Shown here: positions 56,301-64,000 of the stretch, piece after piece | Position numbering within the stretch: the first letter of the stretch is position 1 | How the letters are laid out: each line of letters begins with the position of its first letter | From: Heliocidaris erythrogramma | Taxonomy: Eukaryota; Echinodermata; Echinoidea; Camarodonta; Echinometridae | NCBI GenBank assembly: GCA_025617745.1 | Contig: CM046870.1 | Location: forward strand, 9,054,303-9,118,302 | Direction: 5' to 3' | Length of the DNA: 64,000 nucleotides | Made by a program: the position numbers and the translations under genes | The notes under the pieces: model-generated | Told to the model about the DNA's origin: nothing | Seen by the model: only the letters and a program-made list of their open reading frames with translations | The model's database searches: none

Positions 56301-56496
56301 GGACGTGGAATTCTTTTGCACTACACCGGCCACGTCCGATGGCAGTGAATTTTGCTGTTACAATGCAAATCATAATCGTATTTGAATAAAAATACTAACC
56401 TTCAGTTTCTTCGTCATCTTGGCTGCTTACTTCATAGGTTGATAGGCCAATTACAGCCAAAAAGAGGACAACAAATCGTAGTTTTCGGGACATCAT
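43947..56496 (-). CDS. PDIA4: Protein disulfide-isomerase A4 (ERp72)
   Basis: Ten minus-strand exons join to 1911 nt, 636 aa (human PDIA4 is 645). Order: 56496-56400, 53870-53735, 52464-52259, 49590-49452, 49097-48892, 48220-48062, 46835-46687, 46173-46017, 45029-44787, 44365-43947. The signal peptide [19 protein letters not shown] is followed by an acidic stretch ([18 protein letters not shown]). Three catalytic thioredoxin domains carry CGHC at 79-82, 194-197 and 545-548, each after FYAPW. The redox-inactive b and b' domains lie between 198 and about 500. The last four residues are KDEL, for ER retrieval. Architecture a0-a-b-b'-a' is that of ERp72, which oxidises and isomerises disulfides in secretory proteins. 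Exons 3 and 5, which encode the first two active sites, are both 206 bp with the same phases, reflecting the ancient domain duplication. Confidence 0.97.
44787..45029 (-). CDS. PDIA4: PDIA4 exon 9
   Basis: Acceptor CCATTATTAG|CA. Encodes [20 protein letters not shown] to [13 protein letters not shown], the b' domain end. Donor AATG|GTATGT in phase 1. Confidence 0.95.
45840..45908. repeat. Interstitial telomere-like CCCTAA motifs
   Basis: ACCTAACCCTAACCCTAATCC and a further TTACCCTAACCC occur within 70 bases in intron 8 of PDIA4. Only about four CCCTAA units are present, and they are degenerate. Confidence 0.6.
46017..46173 (-). CDS. PDIA4: PDIA4 exon 8
   Basis: Acceptor CTACTATGCAG|GCA. Encodes [20 protein letters not shown] to [13 protein letters not shown]. 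Donor GTCG|GTAAGG in phase 1. Confidence 0.95.
46687..46835 (-). CDS. PDIA4: PDIA4 exon 7
   Basis: Acceptor CATCTTAG|GC. Encodes [20 protein letters not shown] to [10 protein letters not shown] (b domain). Donor CCAG|GTAATT in phase 0. Confidence 0.95.
46920..48060. other. PDIA4 intron 6, non-coding
   Basis: Carries a partial R1 repeat (about 47115-47215, with GATGATTCCAAAACCTCACA). No ORF of interest is present. Confidence 0.5.
48062..48220 (-). CDS. PDIA4: PDIA4 exon 6
   Basis: Acceptor CTACATGTAG|GT. Encodes [20 protein letters not shown] to [10 protein letters not shown]. Donor GCAG|GTAAGT in phase 1. Confidence 0.96.
48440..48760 (+). repeat. Interspersed repeat R1, full copy
   Basis: Starts TTAAAGAGAAGTTTGAG and runs through ATCCCCTGAAAAGTATTG, TCAAATGCCCTCATGTTCG and ATTATTCCAAAACCTCGCAG. 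Homologous to 53336-53600, 53912-54172 and 6186-6317. It sits in PDIA4 intron 5. Confidence 0.75.
48892..49097 (-). CDS. PDIA4: PDIA4 exon 5 (second active site)
   Basis: Acceptor CTTCTCTTTCAG|GTGTGG. Encodes [20 protein letters not shown] to [11 protein letters not shown], with the cis-Pro loop GYPT. Donor AGAG|GTACAT in phase 1. Confidence 0.97.
49140..49258. repeat. Purine-rich (GAA/GGA) tract in PDIA4 intron 4
   Basis: About 115 bases of nearly pure A/G (AGGAGGAGAAGGGCGAGGGC and similar) on the + strand. On the transcribed strand this is a long polypyrimidine stretch 45 bases from the exon 5 acceptor. Confidence 0.85.
49452..49590 (-). CDS. PDIA4: PDIA4 exon 4
   Basis: Acceptor GTCTTCACCAG|GT. 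Encodes [20 protein letters not shown] to ILVEFYAPW. Donor CTTG|GTAAGT in phase 2, splitting the Trp codon before CGHC. Confidence 0.96.
49600..51510. other. PDIA4 intron 3, non-coding with purine-rich tracts
   Basis: Purine-rich blocks occur at about 50240-50490 and 50900-51110 (GAGAGATAGAACGAGAGAGA). A G-run followed by a (GT)n tract is at 50789-50830. No exon-like open frames are present. Confidence 0.6.
51512..51779. mobile_element. MITE with CAGGCC termini in PDIA4 intron 3
   Basis: The ends CAGGCCCCTAGCCAGGG and CCCTGGCTACTGGCCTG are inverted with two mismatches over 17 bp. CATAT flanks both sides. The CAGG termini suggest hAT, but an 8-bp duplication is not evident. Confidence 0.65.
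52259..52464 (-). CDS. PDIA4: PDIA4 exon 3 (first active site)
   Basis: Acceptor ATATTTCTAG|GTGTGG. Encodes [20 protein letters not shown] to [11 protein letters not shown]. Donor GATG|GTGAGA in phase 1. Confidence 0.97.
52831..52968. mobile_element. MITE of the GGGAGCGTTTCATCA family, copy in PDIA4 intron 2
   Basis: Shares GCTACTGAAATCCTTGCATC and ACTTGATGAAATGCTCCC with 37690-37828. The left end CCCTGTTTCATAGAACTTGT matches 26300-26443. A C-run follows at 52965-52981. Confidence 0.72.
53336..53600 (+). repeat. Interspersed repeat R1, copy in PDIA4 intron 2
   Basis: Starts TTAAAGAGAAGGTTGAGTTT and includes ATGTCCCCTGAAATTGATTG, TCAAATGCCCTCACATTCG and TGAATCCAAAACCTCACAGT. Confidence 0.78.
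53735..53870 (-). CDS. PDIA4: PDIA4 exon 2
   Basis: Acceptor CCCAATGTTAG|AA. Encodes [20 protein letters not shown] to [11 protein letters not shown]. Donor CTTG|GTAAAA in phase 2, the same Trp-splitting position as exon 4. Confidence 0.96.
53912..54172 (+). repeat. Interspersed repeat R1, copy in PDIA4 intron 1
   Basis: Starts TTAAAGAGAAGGTTGACTTC and runs through TCTTCAAATGCCCCAATATT to GATGATTCCAAAACTTCACA. It directly abuts the foldback MITE at 54176. Confidence 0.78.
54176..54388. mobile_element. Foldback MITE with arms of about 90 bp in PDIA4 intron 1
   Basis: GGTTTGTCTGTTTAACAGCA at 54176 is complemented by TGCTGTTAAACAGACGACC ending at 54388. The arms continue through AATTTTCACACTTTTTCTAC and ACTTATGTCA to CTCTGTCA. 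Confidence 0.88.
54830..55022 (-). CDS. Exon-like open frame of unknown gene inside PDIA4 intron 1
   Basis: A minus-strand open frame of 64 codons lies between a possible acceptor (TTTTTTTACGTCGTCAG|TTTGG) and a consensus donor (ACCTG|GTAAGTTTT). It encodes [40 protein letters not shown] and [18 protein letters not shown]. The phases (1 in, 2 out) cannot insert it between PDIA4 exons 1 and 2 without shifting the frame. I recognise no family. It may be a captured exon or a decayed gene fragment. Its 5' end is part of the inverted duplication at 55001-55134. Confidence 0.35.
55001..55134. repeat. Perfect-looking inverted duplication with ACGTACGT core
   Basis: ACGAAGACCTGGAAGGGCCA to the left is complemented by TGGCCCTTCCAGGTCTTCGT to the right. 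The inner arms are CTGACGACGTAAAAAAATTA and its near-complement, and the core is TTACGTACGTACGTAA on both sides. The arms are about 60 bp and the loop only a few bases. Confidence 0.88.
55135..56300. other. PDIA4 intron 1, remaining non-coding part
   Basis: AT-rich sequence without confident exons. A run of related TAACAAGTAACATGTCTAAC and CTTAAGTTAAGACTAAGTAA words around 56090-56180 is low-complexity. Confidence 0.4.
56301..56337. promoter_or_regulatory. PDIA4: Inverted pair of GGACGTGG (UPR-element-like) sites in intron 1
   Basis: GGACGTGG at 56301-56308 and CCACGTCC at 56330-56337 face each other 21 bases apart, 63-99 bases downstream of PDIA4 exon 1. The ACGTGG core is that of XBP1/ATF6 sites (TGACGTGG). 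PDIA4 is an established unfolded-protein-response target in mammals, so a regulatory role is plausible but inferred. Confidence 0.35.
56400..56496 (-). CDS. PDIA4: PDIA4 exon 1 (start codon and signal peptide)
   Basis: Two adjacent ATGs at 56496-56491; the first is taken as the start. Encodes [19 protein letters not shown] then [13 protein letters not shown]. The hydrophobic core fits an ER signal peptide. Donor GAAG|GTTAGT in phase 1. Confidence 0.9.
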
Positions 56497-57138
56497 CTTG
56501 CGGGAGTAGGCGGATCAAACAGCCAATGACCGGATCGCATTTCGGCTCGTAGAACCATATCACCATGAATATTACGCGAACATAAAAGTGTACACATTTT
56601 ATTTTTTTTTAAATAACATCATAAAATTAGTTTAATAATCCATTTGTCATTCTAATTAGTAAAATCAATCACTAAATAACAAGTGAATCATCATTTGAGA
56701 ATCAAATATCATTAAATTAACAACAATTAAAATTTCCCTAGCGCATTAATACTTCATCGGGTATCAAGAGCCCTGGCGAACCAATGACTGAACGCCAAGT
56801 TTTGTAGTACCTGTGTCGTCTGCTATGATAATTGCACACGTGTACATCATAAAAAAATTCCATACCACATAGACCAAAACTGCACAAGGGGCACCTCCTC
56901 CCTCCCGCCCCCTTCGTAAAACTAAATATGGAAATGCCATCTTGCGCCCGGTCCAAAGGAATTTGAGAAAGACATCAGTAAATAGCTATAATCCAAGTGC
57001 TACTAACAAAAACTGTTATAAATAATCTTTCATACGCCGTTCAATTACAGAATGGAATAGTCTACTGTAAAAATAATCCTCGACAAACACAAATTCAAAG
57101 AATCCGTCCAAAACCACTAAAACCCCTCTCTCGTAGCC
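56497..57138. promoter_or_regulatory. PDIA4 upstream flank
   Basis: Lies 5' of PDIA4. A CCAAT word is at 56522 on the + strand (ATTGG on the gene strand). An ERSE with the CCAAT-N9-CCACG spacing is not seen. The remainder is AT-rich and non-coding. Confidence 0.35.
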
Positions 57139-57142
57139 TTAA

Positions 57143-57433
57143 AGGGATACGCAACCGGGCGGCCGTGGGGAAATTCAGGATTGCCTAAGCCCCGTTCACT
57201 TGTATACAAAGTTTTTGCGTCGAACGCGTCCGTCGGACTGCTGGGATTACATTTCGGAGTGCACGAAACCGAACGAATCTCGCACGAGAGCTCGAGCTCA
57301 GGCGGAGCGTGCATGTTGTGCGGCCACCAGTCTGGCCGAAGTGTGCGCTCCGCGGGGCAACGGCATGATCAGGTAACGATCACGCTGCCCTCTCGCGGCA
57401 TAAAACGTCCACAATCTGCGGTTGAGTATCCCT
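57143..57433. mobile_element. TTAA-type MITE, copy 2 (intact)
   Basis: The TIRs AGGGATACGCAACC and GGTTGAGTATCCCT are complementary with one mismatch. TTAA flanks both sides (57139-57142 and 57434-57437). The 291-bp GC-rich body matches 18291-18780 without the nested insertion. An open frame of 133 codons crosses it (57181-57582) but is a by-product of its GC-rich composition. Confidence 0.9.
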
Positions 57434-57437
57434 TTAA

Positions 57438-59305
57438 CAACATCTGTGCGCCCTACCCCTGCCCGTTTTACCCGGCTTTGAGGGGTGTTGGGCAGTTAAC
57501 ACGTCAAAGTCAAAGTCAAAGTACACAAAATAAAAATGGAAACAAAATTCGTGTGCGTTCCCAGGGAGTGATGACCCCTTGAGGGAGAGGGGGATCTTAT
57601 AGCTGAAAATAAAGCTCCTTAAGGAATTCCTTTACATAATAATAATGAACGTAAAGAAAACATCGATAGAATTATAAACCAAAAAAAAAAAAGAAAAGAA
57701 AAATGCCATCTCATACCCAATTGGGCCACTTTTTCTACAGGCCTATACAAAAATACCAGTAGCCCTCTCTGACCATAACTCTTTTCATCTTTTATGAAAT
57801 TTCACTGACAGAAAAGGCAAAACGAAATTTTAAACGTCTGTTTCACTCTGTGACAAACAATAAAAGTATTTTGCAATACTTTTTTTTAATTCATATCATT
57901 TTTCATCTCGCCATATAACTTCACGCGGATTATACTTACAATGATCATTCAAGCATCTCGCTCCCCTCACAATGATCAACAATCGAATTTGTCACTTAAA
58001 GTATTCATGTCTCTGACCAACAAAGGTGTATCTATCTTCCTCAACTTGATTCTGCAATTGAATTGTAAAAAGGACCAAATTTAGGGCGAGTTGTTACATG
58101 CCAGTTTACAGACTTTATATAGCCTCATGATTTTGTAATATAGCTACCATATAATGTACAAATACAGTGACTTTGAGACGTCATCACGTACATTAAACTG
58201 AAATTTGAACATAAACAATACAAAACTAACCAAGAAACTCAAATGTAAAATGATTCGAAAAAGTCGAACTTATCATACGGACATTAAAGGACAATTAACC
58301 CCACGTGATATTCTAGATGCACCTATTGTCTGCTACGTCTTTCCATGGAGGCTGCCATTTTGTGCATGACACGGATCATTAGGTACCATATGCATTGATA
58401 ATAGCCTACCTTTACAACAGATACGTCGCTTTGTTCTGATTGCATTACGATTGTTATTGGCCATGGGCCTAGATAATTGACGACCCATGAGTTCTAATAG
58501 CCATCCTGTAAAGCAGATTCCTCGCTTTGTTTTGGTATTGTTACGATTGTCTCCGTCCTTGACGTCAATTCTCCGTCCTTGACGTATATTTTTTATGAAG
58601 TATATTTTTTATGAACAAATTAAGACCTTTTAAAAAATATATAAAACTAAACTTACATTTCAGAATATGTGACTTTATCTAATATATATTTGTCCTCTAA
58701 AAATCAATTACAAGTTAACGATGAAGGAAATTTTACTTGGGATGAAAAATATGTTCGTGTACACATAAAGTAATGGCAGCCCCCTTATTATTGCTAGCAG
58801 ACGATAACTTGGCTGGAAAAAAGTGATTTATATCTATATCCTGTGTTTTTACATGAAATTGCATGTATCAAATAAGAGGCATATACTACACCATTCAAAA
58901 TAAGCTAATTCATACGCTGAGGTTAATTTCCCTTTAATCACAATAGTGTATTTCCAGCGAGGTGCCCGAATATTTATAATCCTTATACATGTATTTCATA
59001 TAGCGTAATTTGATGCTGAAATTATTTTTTTTTGTACCTTAAAGTGGCGTGTTCATTTTGTGCCTTCTCGACACAGGATGGTTTCGGGCAGCGAAACGGC
59101 ATTTTTACCATAATAAGTTATTGACGTTGTTGTTTCTTTGTGTAAGCATGGCTTTTTTAGAATAGATTTTAAATATAAAATAAGGATGATTCGACATGAA
59201 AAGGTGTCCATTTTATTTCCTTTCTTTTTTTCTGCTCGCTTGTAAAGAACCATCCATTAATAATATACTGTACAAATAATATATAATAATATATAGTAGG
59301 TCCCA
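57438..59305. other. Non-coding interval
   Basis: AT-rich, with no convincing ORF, RNA or TIR element. Two short direct duplications (CTCCGTCCTTGACGT, and GAAGTATATTTTTTATGAA / GTATATTTTTTATGAA) occur around 58550-58615. Confidence 0.45.
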
Positions 59306-60539
59306 CAAAAAACGAAACCCTAAAACAAAGGGTTATTGTGACCCACATATTATGTGCTCTATGAAAATAACTTATCTATTTTCCACACACTATAGGAGTA
59401 TTATGTTTCTTAATGATACCTTGCTGGCATCATGCTTTACCGATGAGCAGCATTTGAGTTTGAGTTGAGTTTGAGTTTATTAACAACACATCACATAAAT
59501 GACAGTAATCATTAATATAAAGAGTAATATTACATGAATACATTACATAAAAATTACTTACATCTCATGAAATGAATATAAATGGAATTACAATAATATG
59601 TAGTCATGTTTGTAGATCATTAAACAATCGAGTACGATTACACTTAACTGAAACATCATACAGTATTTATACTAAAGATAAAGTTGCTAATTGGAACTAG
59701 AAAATGACATGAAATGACATGTAAAAACTCAGTTGTGCCGGATTTGGGAAAAACCATGAAAACGTTAAGATCACATGCGACCATGCATGACCCAAATGCA
59801 ACATGACTTTTAAAACCTATGTTTTCATCTGTTTCTTTCAATAATGAGGGTAAGGATAATGCCCTCATCATAAAATAAAGGATGGTCAATGCTGGGGTAA
59901 AGAAAGGACATGTCTTATATTGAAATGGTACCTGCAATCGAAATGAAAGCAATTTCTTGCATTTTTCTGAACTGAATTTCCTTTAAGAACAAAGCGAAGG
60001 GAAAGGTGATGTGTTTCATAAAAGTAAAGTAAGTGACACATTCCTTTGTCATTAAATGGAAGTACAAGTTAGCAAGGGCACATAAGGCAGAAAAATAATC
60101 AAGTTTATGGCAATTTCCTACCTCAGGAGGGGCACCCTTTCTATCACTGGAATGCATGGCATGCACTTAAACGGATATTTATTGATATAAATTTGGGGGC
60201 GTATGCCCCTGCCGCCACTGGAAATTGGTTATTGACCCGTGTTTTATGAATTTCTGGTTGAATGTTTTCCAACAAACAAGGGAATTTCACGTATCATATC
60301 TCTTAAAACTAGTATTTCAATTCAGTTATTTTGCATGTGATTCTAACAGTTTTTCACGGTTTTACCCAAATCTGTCATTTTCAAAATGCAGCTGCTCGGA
60401 AAAGCATGTACGGATGGATGCCATCAAGGTATTATTTAAAAGCATAATATTTCTGTAGTTTATGGAAAATAGATAATTATTGTCATAGAGCACATAGTGT
60501 GGTCGCAATAACCCTTTGTTTTAGAGTTTCGTTTTTTTC
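59306..60539. mobile_element. Foldback element with arms of about 100 bp, split by a LINE tail
   Basis: AAAAAACGAAACCCTAAAAC and AAAGGGTTATTGTGACC on the left are complemented on the right by GGTCGCAATAACCCTTTG and TTTTAGAGTTTCGTTTTTTT. Further arms (AGAGCACATA, ATAGATAATTATT) and inner blocks (GATTTGGGAAAAACCATGAA against TTTTTCACGGTTTTACCCAAATC) also pair. The LINE fragment at 59453-59690 interrupts the left arm. Confidence 0.75.
59453..59690 (-). mobile_element. LINE 3'-end fragment
   Basis: Opens with TTTGAGTTGAGTTTGAGTTT plus ATTAACAACACATCAC, the same tail design as 24425 and 1158. No coding sequence remains. It lies inside the foldback element, so it is the younger insertion. Confidence 0.55.
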
Positions 60540-60614
60540 TTGGACGTACTCTAGAAATTTAAATGATAAAATTTACAAATTAAGAAGAGATGGGCACAAT
60601 GAACGTTGGTTTCT

Positions 60615-60632
60615 CCCCCCCCCCCCCCCCCA
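60615..60632. repeat. C-run
   Basis: About 16-18 consecutive C residues. Another C-run lies at 60847-60860. Confidence 0.9.
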
Positions 60633-60889
60633 CCCCCACTCTGGAAATAGGGCCTCCCCACGACACCAAGTTATGTCACTGACCCCATGCCGTCATCCCC
60701 CAAATCCTCTTTATTCAAATTTACAACAACACCTGTCTGTAGATTATATCATTTTAACAAATTACCATTACGTACAGTAGAGTATACTCACTAACTACCC
60801 TTCTATTTATATATCTTCTTCAAGCTATCCCTGCCTCTTTATCAACACCCCCCCCCCCCCCGTATTGTTTCTTCATAACATTTTTGTTA

Positions 60890-61300
60890 TTTTCTTTTTC
60901 CCTCAGTACTGTTCACATCCGTATTTTTTTCTTCTCATTTTCTTCTTCTTCTTCTTCTTCTTCTTCTCTTCCTCCTTCTCCCTCTCCTTTCTTCTTCTTC
61001 TTCTTCTTTTCCTTCTCCTTCTTCTTCTGCTTCTTCTCTTCCTTCTCCTTCTTCTTCTTCTTCTTCTTCTTCTTCATCTTCATCTTCTTCTTCTATTTCT
61101 TCTTCTTCTGATCCTCCTCCTCCTTCTCCTTCTCCTTCTCCTCCTTTCTTCTTCTTCTTCTTCTACCTCTTCTTCTCCTCCTTCTTCTTCTCCTTCCCCT
61201 TATTTTTCTTCTTCTTCGTCTTAATTCTTCCTCTTCTTTTTCCTTAATTTATTTTTTTCCTGCCCCTTTTTTCTTCTTCTTTTTTTTTTACTTGTTAAAA
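60890..61300. repeat. Long polypyrimidine (CTT/CCT) tract
   Basis: About 350 bases are almost exclusively C and T, dominated by TTC and TCC triplets (TTCTTCTTCTTCTTCTTCTT). All three forward frames are open as poly-Leu, poly-Phe or poly-Ser, which is an artefact of composition. Such tracts can adopt intramolecular triplex (H-DNA) structure. Confidence 0.93.
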
Positions 61301-62485
61301 GTGCTAAACTTAGCACGTTTCATGGACTGAAAATAAATATTTTTTACAATCTTAAACAGGGGCCTATGAAATTATACAAGCCATGCTTTCTTAATACCCC
61401 TCCACTCTTGTTTTCTTTTACAATGTTTATCAAAGTATATCATACCAAAGTCTATTGAATTGGGATCTGTTATACCCATGCCTACATGTATATAATTGTT
61501 ATATTCTTGCTCTTAATTTTGATATGTACTGTTAAAATTTTCGTGAAAGACACATGTGGAAAATCAATAAACTTTGACATTTGAAACAGATGTTATTTAG
61601 GATAAACTCTGTCTCTTGTACTAATAAACAATGATCTTTTAATGTTTACGTACCCTGTGGTTTTCCTATACACCGGTTAAATCTCTAGAGTGACATAACG
61701 GGTTTGACATCAGCGCCAAATCAGTTTCATTTTCACTTTGGTTTTACGTCCGCATAAATGTATCAACAATACAAATTAAACATTACATAAAACCATACGA
61801 CGTTTATTTTTACGTCTACAATGTAAAAAAACAAACCACAAAACAATAGTGACGCAATGAAGTGAAAGACCACGCATCATGCGTAAGCATGAGATTGAAA
61901 TAATGGCGGCCTGACGGGGGTGAAAGGTGGAGGAGGAAAAGAAGTAATGAAGAGAATAATAAGGAATTTTCGGATGTGTCAACTAAAACGCCGTCCTAGA
62001 TCCTCCCAACGAAAATGGACTGCTTTGTGTTGACTGCATACAAAGTATATATGAAGCTAACAATGGGTGAAGCGAGGTTCACGTTTTAGAGAAGGCGGGA
62101 AAACCATGTTTGACGCGTTCTCGATCTGACTAGTGGACGAGGGAGAAGCCAGTGGACGGGTGAGCCGTTCTTGCACAAAGCGCGGTATGCAGCTAACACA
62201 AAGCAATTCATTGTAGCTGGGAAGATCTAGGGCGGCGTTCCAGTCCACACATTCGAAAGCTCACTAATATGTGGTAGTGCAGGGTGTGAGGTGATGATTT
62301 GGTTTGGGGGCACAAGGGAGCACATCCTTGAATCCTGGAACTGGGTTGACGCTGGTTGTAATCATCATATATATATCATACAGATTGAGGGGCCCATCCC
62401 CCTTTTTTTGGTGAGCTGATGGCCCAAAATATCTGGTGACACTTTTTTCTTTTTCCTCTTTTTATAGCTCGTCAGGAATTTGCCG
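61301..62485. other. Non-coding interval
   Basis: No ORF with recognisable content. The minus-strand frames at 61776-61982 and 62057-62248 are short and featureless. Confidence 0.45.
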
Positions 62486-62489
62486 ACTA

Positions 62490-62765
62490 TACAGTGCGTA
62501 TAAAAAAGTACACACTTTGAAAATATCTTCCAAGATCATAATTTCACATTATCGATATGCTTTTTCTGTTTTTTTTTATGTAATCGCATGACCAGAACTC
62601 AACTTTGTAGGGAAAAAAAGACCAATTAATCAAAACATTCAAGGCGGAGCGGATACAAGATTTTGTAAAAGAGGATCACAATACAGTGCGTATAAAAAAT
62701 TACACACTTTGAAAATGTCCTCCAAAATCATAATTTCGCAATATCTATATGACTTTTTCTTCTAC
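62490..62765. repeat. Two direct copies of a Tc1-type terminus
   Basis: ATACAGTGCGTATAAAAAAG, then TACACACTTTGAAAAT (62490), is repeated in the same orientation as ATACAGTGCGTATAAAAAAT, then TACACACTTTGAAAAT (62682). Each is followed by a similar AATCATAATTTC(A/G)CA block. The TACAGTGC start and TA dinucleotide suit Tc1/mariner terminal repeats. Confidence 0.6.
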
Positions 62766-63069
62766 AATTACGGATGAGGGTCTGTTTCATCGGGTGACAC
62801 TATTAATACTGACAATATTTTACGCTTGAGTGAGTAATGGCTGCTTCTGTAAAACTCGAAAAAAATGCCTCAGTCTTGAACTTGATCAAAGTGCCTATCA
62901 GGCAGTAACTTCATGCTCTCTGTTAAGTATTAATAATTGATTTGAACAATAATTTAATTCTTAATCCTATACCTATCCGCGCAATCCCACCCCCCTCCCC
63001 ACACACACACACTTAAACGCCCTACCCAAAACATCGCAGATTATGTCTTTCTGTTCACAATTCCACTTT

Positions 63070-63270
63070 TGACTGGAGCATGCCGAGAGGATGCAAATTG
63101 TAATACATTACAGGAAGATGGACCTAAAAATATGTTCCATTTTCAAGATGGATGAGAGAAAAAAAAAATGGGTTTGAACAGTTTATTTTGGTTTCTTTTT
63201 TACCCAATCGCTTCCAGCCAGTTCAGGATGCGTCACTTTCTGGAGCATGTCGAAAGGATGCACTGTACTG
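63070..63270. repeat. Short direct duplication
   Basis: CTGGAGCATGCCGAGAGGAT at 63077 and CTGGAGCATGTCGAAAGGAT at 63241, about 165 bases apart. Function unknown. Confidence 0.5.
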
Positions 63271-63578
63271 CATGATGATATCTTTTACAGGTACATAATT
63301 AATTGAAGAAATGTTAAAACATTATTTACATCAATTAATTTGCTTCTCTTTAAATTTCTTATTCGTTATACAAGAATTCGTCTTTTGGATCTTGTAACTT
63401 TTAAGAGGAATACAAAATTTGAAGAAGAAAATATATGTAAATGTTAGGGTTCTCCTTCCGTTATTGCATTCAAGCTTTCCAACACTCTTCAGGCAAAAAT
63501 GGGTATATATGCACATGACTTGTTCTGGAAAGACACCACCTGCAATGGTGATGGCAGTTGTGGAGGAGGGGGGGGGCG

Positions 63579-63769
63579 CAGTGGCGTATCCAGCCATTGG
63601 GCGAAGCTGGTGTAGCTTCTTCTTGAAGGCACAGGAAAAAATAATCAGTACAACTTGCTATGCTCTGATGTTTGTACAATTAAGAACAGAACTGTCCAGA
63701 TAGGCCGACATCGAACCCCTTGTCTTGATAGCATCCCGCCCCTCCCCTTTACTTCCGGATACGCCATTG
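63579..63769. mobile_element. hAT-like MITE
   Basis: CAGTGGCGTATCCAG on the left and CCGGATACGCCATTG on the right are inverted with few mismatches. The flanking octamers do not match. Related to 10610-10848 by the CAGTGGCG(G/T)ATCCAG terminus. Confidence 0.7.
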
Positions 63770-64000
63770 TGGGTGTGCACTACGAGGTATAATTATGGTT
63801 AAAGGGAAATCCTACCTTAATATATCAAGTTGCTTTGAAAGAAAGAGGAAAATCACAGAAGCAGATTGATGAAAGTTTGAACGAAATCGGACAAGCAATA
63901 AGAAATTTATTTATGAATTTTTGAAAGTGTAATCACTATATGGGAATTTCAAATTGGCCAATAGGTAATGTCATTGTGATGTAGCTGTGGACAACTCCCC

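Noticed and set aside
57181..57582. 133-codon ORF
   Set aside because: Spans a GC-rich TTAA MITE and its flank; the homologous copy at 18291-18780 does not preserve the frame.
60865..61224. Open frame rich in Leu, Phe and Ser (119 codons)
   Set aside because: Pure product of the CTT/CCT tract; all three frames are open and no start context or domain exists.

Overview
This is a eukaryotic (metazoan) genomic window. It is AT-rich, with short exons separated by long introns bounded by GT-AG, and it is densely packed with small transposons. The organism is most likely an echinoderm, probably a sea urchin. That is an inference from the gene content, tRNA-headed SINEs whose 3' bodies end in ATT repeats, many hAT/TTAA/pogo MITEs, and frequent long C or G homopolymer runs. 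No sequence here proves the species.

Three spliced protein-coding genes can be assembled by eye. (1) On the + strand, exons at 5760-6046, 11347-11547 and 15220-15408 encode a small secreted precursor of about 210 aa. It has a signal peptide, an RRKR furin site and a C-terminal domain resembling neurotrophin/Spatzle cystine-knot factors. (2) On the + strand, ten exons from 31898 to 40382 encode a 745-aa patatin-like phospholipase. It has an N-myristoylation-type start, the GGGNKG oxyanion motif, a GASAG nucleophile, a DGG dyad, and then a pair of EF-hands. (3) On the - strand, ten exons from 56496 down to 43947 encode a 636-aa PDIA4/ERp72 with a signal peptide, three CGHC thioredoxin sites and a C-terminal KDEL. 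Genes 2 and 3 converge, with about 3.6 kb between their stop codons. All exon phases in genes 2 and 3 agree and the summed lengths are exact multiples of three.

Layout: 1-5.7 kb holds a possible lone exon, reverse-transcriptase debris, a TIR element with a nested SINE, and an AT-rich satellite. From 5.7 to 15.4 kb lies the growth-factor gene, with many MITEs and a dead Tc1 transposase in its introns. From 15.4 to 31.2 kb is a repeat-rich interval with nested hAT/TTAA elements, two LINE remnants, foldback elements and a triple tandem tRNA-like insertion. It also holds an isolated minus-strand copy of patatin exon 8 (26092-26250) with intact frame and splice sites. From 31.9 to 40.4 kb is the patatin gene, and from 43.9 to 56.5 kb is PDIA4. 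From 56.5 to 64 kb is non-coding, with a TTAA MITE, a foldback element with a LINE insertion, a long CTT tract and Tc1-type termini.

The points most worth following up are the calcium-binding patatin architecture with its orphan paralogous exon, the cystine-knot factor that appears to have lost one whole disulfide pair, and several transposon insertions whose empty sites can be read from a second copy in the same window.
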